Source: Bacteroidales bacterium UBA4073
GTDB taxonomy: Bacteria > Bacteroidota > Bacteroidia > Bacteroidales > Tenuifilaceae
Reading direction: 5' to 3'
DNA: 15,078 nt
Assembly: GCA_002383425.1 (NCBI GenBank)
Contig: DFYV01000187.1
Location: 1 to 15,078, forward strand
In this document: one piece after another, positions 11,845 to 15,078 of the stretch
Layout of the letters: each line of letters begins with the position of its first letter
Numbering within the stretch: the stretch's first letter is position 1
Made by a program: the position numbers and the translations under genes
The notes under the pieces: model-generated
The model's database searches: none
Told to the model about the DNA's origin: nothing
Seen by the model: the letters and a program-made list of their open reading frames with translations, nothing else

Positions 11845-12521
11845 AACGATTGGTTGTTCTAACAGGTGCAGGGGTTAGCGCCGAAAGCGGGATACGAACC
11901 TTTCGCGACAGTGGAGGGCTATGGGAGGAGTACGACGTAATGGAAGTGGCAAGCATCGAAGGGTGGAATAAAAACCCACAGCTTGTTCTGGAATTTTACA
12001 ACCAGCGCCGACGGCAACTTGAAACCGTCAAACCTAACGATGCCCATAAAGCCCTTGCCGAGGCCCAAAGCCATTTCAACGTATTTATAATCACCCAAAA
12101 CGTCGATAACCTACACGAACGTGCAGGAAGCAGGAATGTTCTACACCTTCACGGCGAATTAACAAAGGCTCATCCAACTGGTAACCCAAAAAGGGTTATA
12201 GAAATAGGCTATAACGATATTAAATGGGGCGACACCTTGGATGATTACCAACTCCGCCCACATGTAGTTTGGTTTGGCGAAGAGGTACCCATGATGAACG
12301 AGGCCATTAAACTTGTGCAAACAGCCGAAATATTTGCTGTGATTGGCACATCACTTAACGTTTACCCCGCTGCAGGGCTACTCGACTTTGCACCTAAAGG
12401 ATGCCCTATTTATCTGGTTGACCCAAACGAAATAAGCATTTGGCGCAGGGATGTTACCGTGATAAAAGAAAAGGCATCGGTAGGCGTTCCCAAACTTATC
12501 GAAATGATTAAAAATGAATAA
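11832..12521 (+). CDS. cobB: NAD-dependent protein deacylase, Sir2 class III (SIRT5/CobB-like)
   Basis: The 229-residue cytoplasmic enzyme removes acyl groups from lysines using NAD+. Motifs are GAGVSAESGIRTFRD (12-26, NAD loop), TQNVDNLHERAG (88-99), HLHGE (105-109) with catalytic H107, VVWFGE (145-150), GTSLNVYPAAGL (172-183) and VDPNE (196-200). Y56 and R59 in FYNQRR form the YxxR pair that marks class III sirtuins preferring succinyl, malonyl or similar acidic acyl groups. The usual two CxxC zinc pairs are absent: the segment after HGE reads LTKAHPTGNPKR, and C191 is the only cysteine. This suggests a zinc-free small domain. ATG 11832 is the only start that gives the normal length; it overlaps the preceding frame by 13 nt. 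The stop overlaps the next gene by 8 nt, so translation is probably coupled. Confidence 0.93.
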   Translation: MAALKRLVVLTGAGVSAESGIRTFRDSGGLWEEYDVMEVASIEGWNKNPQLVLEFYNQRRRQLETVKPNDAHKALAEAQSHFNVFIITQNVDNLHERAGSRNVLHLHGELTKAHPTGNPKRVIEIGYNDIKWGDTLDDYQLRPHVVWFGEEVPMMNEAIKLVQTAEIFAVIGTSLNVYPAAGLLDFAPKGCPIYLVDPNEISIWRRDVTVIKEKASVGVPKLIEMIKNE

Positions 12522-13131
12522 GTGCTTGTTCTGGTCGGTATGGTTAGCTCTATCCTGCTCAGGGTTACCCCAAGCAAGTGCCCAAAACTTTAAGGGGGGC
12601 ATGGTTGCAGGGATAGCAGCCACACAGGTTGACGGCGACACCTATGGTGGATTTAATAAAGCTGGCCCAATAGTTGGGATATGGGTAGAACCTAATTTTA
12701 AAACAAGCTGGTTTTTCCGAATAAGTTTCCGCTACATCCAGAAGGGGAGTTACGCCAAGAACCGCTCAACCGATTCGCCCGATTTCTACCGGTTGCGCCT
12801 TAACTACTTCGACCTACCACTATTGGCAGGATATCGGTTCGTAAATGGTTTTAACGCTATTTTTGGGCTATCGGGTGGATATTTGAGTAAGGCCACTGAA
12901 GAAAATGCTCTTGGCCCATTCCCTGCTGAAGAGGTATCGGCATTCAAAAAATTTGAAGTATCCGGTTTTGCTGGTATGGAATATAACTACAACGAGAGAT
13001 GGCGTTTTGGCTTATCCCTCAGCTACTCCATACTCCCAGTTCGTCCTTACAATGATAACATCTCGTACCGTTTGAACAAAGGGCAGTATAACCGGGTATT
13101 AGAATTTATTGCAACATATAGGATTCAGTAA
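12514..13131 (+). CDS. PorT-type outer-membrane beta-barrel protein
   Basis: The 205-residue product has a signal peptide (1-23, ASA before QNFKGG) and then alternating aromatic/hydrophobic strands typical of the eight-stranded barrel domain found in PorT-like proteins: KGGMVAGIAATQVDGDTYGGF (27-47), FFRISFRYIQKGSY, YFDLPLLAGYRF, AIFGLSGGYLSKA, FEVSGFAGMEYNY, FGLSLSYSI, and a final strand EFIATYRIQ ending close to the C-terminus, as needed for BAM insertion. The function of these small Bacteroidota barrels is mostly unknown. It starts inside the end of the Sir2 gene (8 nt) and its stop shares a base with the next start (TAATG). Confidence 0.82.
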   Translation: MNKCLFWSVWLALSCSGLPQASAQNFKGGMVAGIAATQVDGDTYGGFNKAGPIVGIWVEPNFKTSWFFRISFRYIQKGSYAKNRSTDSPDFYRLRLNYFDLPLLAGYRFVNGFNAIFGLSGGYLSKATEENALGPFPAEEVSAFKKFEVSGFAGMEYNYNERWRFGLSLSYSILPVRPYNDNISYRLNKGQYNRVLEFIATYRIQ

Positions 13132-14240
13132 TGTATTCCAAAATAAAATTGTTTTTAGCTTTCACACTGCTTTTAGCATGCCACTCAGGCAAAGCCCAGT
13201 GGGATAAATACAGTATCAATTTTAGTATTCGACCGGGATTTATTGTACCGCACCATAGCTACATGAACTACTTCCTAACAGAAAATGTTAATGCCATGCA
13301 GCTAAATTTTGGATTGGCAACAAACGGCAACAAGTACTGGCATAGTGACTACAACTATCCAATTATAGGATTAGGAATTCATTACTCGGGTTTAGGAAAC
13401 GATAGCCTTTACGGTAAACTTACCGGATTATACTTCTTCATGAATCGATTTTTTCTGGATAACAACAGGCGGTTTAACATTGGCAATACCCTATCGGTTG
13501 GGGTAAGCTATGCATCAAAGTGGTATAACCTGGAGTCCAATAGGGTCAACATGATTTTAAGCACCCCGCTAAATGTCTTTTTCCAGTACGACATTGGAAT
13601 AACATACAGGTTGAAAAAAAATCATACTATTTCGGCGAGCATAGGATTTGCCCATGCATCAAACGGAAGCGTAAAAGAGCCGAACCTGGGGTTTAATATT
13701 CTTACCACATCACTTGGTTACAGGTATTCATTTGGACAAACAAGCCCACCCCCGAAGATACAACCTGAAGATAAAACGCCACACTCCTTATGGAATTTCG
13801 GTTTTTTTGGCTCCATAAAATCGATCGATGCTTTTACCGGAAAACAGTATGGAGTATTCGGCTTTTCAGCCGAAAACCTATACCGCTTAGCGCCACTATC
13901 AATGATTGGACTTGAATTCACCGCCTACAAGGATAATTCAATCCCCCAGGAGATACTTGAAGATGACATCACATCACCCTTAAATAGTAATGACAACATT
14001 GCGATAGCGATTAATGCCAGCTACTTAATGGGTTTCGATCGTGTTAGCATAGCATTTCAACCTGGCATTTACTTAAGAAACCAGTTTTACGGTTTTGGTG
14101 CTTTTACCAATAAAATTGGTTTACGAATCAGGGTTTACCAAGGCCTAAGCTTCACTATAGCCATTAAGGCACATTGGGTAGCACAGGCCGACTTTTTAGA
14201 ATTAGGCATTAAATATTCCTTAACCCAAAATGAAAAGTAG
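13131..14240 (+). CDS. Acyloxyacyl hydrolase, PagL-like lipid A 3-O-deacylase barrel
   Basis: The 369-residue product has a signal peptide (1-22, GKA before QWDK). In its first half the PagL-type active-site motif is visible: GFAHASNGSVKEPNLGFN (172-189), with H175 and S177 as expected catalytic His and Ser, and E183 as a candidate acid. PagL sits in the outer membrane and removes the 3-O acyl chain from lipid A. Pseudomonas PagL is about 170 residues; this protein is twice that. It has a proline-rich linker (205-218, SPPPKIQPEDKTPH) and then a second barrel-like half (220-365) without a repeated HxS motif, as in many Bacteroidota members. It follows the PorT-like gene with a one-base overlap and overlaps the GIN lipoprotein gene by 11 nt. 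The lipid A activity is inferred from the motif. Confidence 0.8.
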   Translation: MYSKIKLFLAFTLLLACHSGKAQWDKYSINFSIRPGFIVPHHSYMNYFLTENVNAMQLNFGLATNGNKYWHSDYNYPIIGLGIHYSGLGNDSLYGKLTGLYFFMNRFFLDNNRRFNIGNTLSVGVSYASKWYNLESNRVNMILSTPLNVFFQYDIGITYRLKKNHTISASIGFAHASNGSVKEPNLGFNILTTSLGYRYSFGQTSPPPKIQPEDKTPHSLWNFGFFGSIKSIDAFTGKQYGVFGFSAENLYRLAPLSMIGLEFTAYKDNSIPQEILEDDITSPLNSNDNIAIAINASYLMGFDRVSIAFQPGIYLRNQFYGFGAFTNKIGLRIRVYQGLSFTIAIKAHWVAQADFLELGIKYSLTQNEK

Positions 14241-14955
14241 ATATCTGATAGCATGCTTAACCCTTTGGGGATTTACTTCATGTAACCTAATTGCCGACTA
14301 CACATTGGGCGATATGGCTGAACGTCGTGTAAACCTGCCCACCTCGTTTGAAAAAATGGATTTAAAGAGTTCGTTTCACGTAACGCTTTTTCAGGATAGT
14401 GTAAGCTTTGTACTGGTCAAATGCCCTGAAAAGTTACTTGACGACATAGATATCAAAACCCAAAACAACATTTTATCCATAAGGGAGAATGTAAAAAGCC
14501 GCTGGTTAAAGGATTACCCAATTATAGAGATAGAGTTACACCTAACCGAATTACCAATGATTGAAATCCGCCAACCCTGCAGGCTAACCATACCCAACAC
14601 ATTTAAAAGCCAGAACTTTTATTTGGTGGACTGGGGCAAATATGTGGATTGTACAGCAAACGTTGATGTAGATTTACTAGTGATTAACGTATCGTATAAT
14701 AATTTTGGAACCTACCGGATTCAGGGACAAGCTGAGAATGCAACCATACATGCACATGGTGCAACCCTAATTGACCTCTCACAAACTAAGATTAAATATT
14801 GTAATGCGATCCAAAATTCAAATGCCACAATGGATATTTGGGTAACCGATAACATTAAGGTGGATATAACATCATCGGGCGATGTTTATCTTAAAGGCAA
14901 TCCCTTAGTTGAACTTAATCGACAGGGCACAGGAACACTAATCAGCGTACCCTGA
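14230..14955 (+). CDS. GIN-domain (DUF2807) lipoprotein
   Basis: The 241-residue product begins with a lipoprotein signal peptide whose lipobox is FTSC, with lipidated C18. Residues 37 to about 230 form a run of short beta strands with the DUF2807 head-domain pattern: FEKMDLKSSFHVTLFQ, LDDIDIKTQNNILSIRE, IEIELHLTELPMIEIRQP, later YRIQGQAENATIHAHGATLIDLS, and the closing SSGDVYLKGNPLVEL. These proteins are predicted right-handed beta-helix or beta-solenoid envelope proteins of unknown role. Cysteines at 65, 117, 141 and 190 could form disulfides if it is exposed to the periplasm. It is the last gene of the overlapping operon (11-nt overlap with the preceding gene), so it is probably made together with the two barrel proteins. 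Confidence 0.85.
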   Translation: MKSRYLIACLTLWGFTSCNLIADYTLGDMAERRVNLPTSFEKMDLKSSFHVTLFQDSVSFVLVKCPEKLLDDIDIKTQNNILSIRENVKSRWLKDYPIIEIELHLTELPMIEIRQPCRLTIPNTFKSQNFYLVDWGKYVDCTANVDVDLLVINVSYNNFGTYRIQGQAENATIHAHGATLIDLSQTKIKYCNAIQNSNATMDIWVTDNIKVDITSSGDVYLKGNPLVELNRQGTGTLISVP

Positions 14956-15078
14956 TATGGTAGTAAGAAGCGAGTAACGAGTCAGAAAATCATAAATCCT
15001 ATATATTCGCCCCTATTTACTCGCTACAAGTTTTGATTTTCTAATTTCGGTCATTTTAGAATTACGAATTACGAATTA
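14956..15078. repeat. Downstream repeat DNA with an inverted pair and AATTACG tandem
   Basis: AGCGAGTAA (14969-14977) faces TTACTCGCT (15017-15025), and beside them CAGAAAATCA faces TGATTTTCTA, giving a plausible long imperfect hairpin after the operon. The window ends in a tandem of AATTACG units (15056-15078). No gene visible. Confidence 0.55.

Noticed and set aside
1..15078. tRNA, rRNA, integrase or transposase genes
   Set aside because: I looked for these because of the cassette-like block and palindromic units and saw no cloverleaf, rRNA-like segment or recombinase motif in any long frame.

Overview
The window reads as a chromosomal piece of a Bacteroidota bacterium, most likely a Bacteroidales/Marinilabiliales-type anaerobe or facultative organism. 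The reasons are: exact matches to the Bacteroidota promoter -7 box (TAnnTTTG) at the right distance from two main genes; no Shine-Dalgarno dependence; a PorT-type outer-membrane barrel, a PagL-like barrel and a GIN-domain lipoprotein in one operon; and intergenic DNA full of the short degenerate repeats common in this phylum. This placement is inference from gene families; no rRNA or marker gene is present.

Layout. (1) 1-3109 is an AT-rich accessory block with three genes, all on the minus strand and each separated by long spacers: a UPF0175 antitoxin-like protein without a visible toxin, a small HhH-GPD (DNA glycosylase-like) protein, and a HARE-HTH plus PD-(D/E)XK nuclease-like protein (HrgA/COG2958 type). 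The last two are each preceded by a copy of the same ~215-bp sequence, and hairpins follow them, so the block looks like a cassette array. (2) 3110-6852 is a minus-strand acyl-CoA carboxylase operon: biotin carboxylase, biotin carrier, carboxyltransferase. (3) 6853-7352 is a divergent control region with a promoter for each side, two dyads and a palindromic mobile-like repeat. (4) 7353-9398 is dsbD, a transmembrane disulfide reductase, followed by a hairpin terminator. (5) 9443-10249 is ~800 bp without genes, made of nested inverted repeats and low-complexity DNA. (6) 10250-11350 is a compact Fe-S TrmA/RlmD-family RNA methyltransferase. (7) 11446-14955 is a plus-strand run of five overlapping reading frames: an internally deleted C45-family hydrolase, a Sir2 deacylase, a PorT-type barrel, a PagL-like lipid A deacylase barrel, and a GIN-domain lipoprotein. 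(8) 14956-15078 is again repeat DNA.

How the genes fit together. The carboxylase genes make a complete three-subunit enzyme that carboxylates a short acyl-CoA (propionyl- or acetyl-CoA), as used in propionate/succinate metabolism. DsbD carries electrons across the inner membrane to periplasmic thiol proteins. The 11446-14955 operon is mainly envelope proteins, with an NAD-dependent deacylase translationally coupled to them. The most unusual parts are the duplicated-leader accessory block, the pair of palindromic units with the same terminal repeats that bracket dsbD, and the in-frame internally deleted hydrolase that leads the envelope operon.
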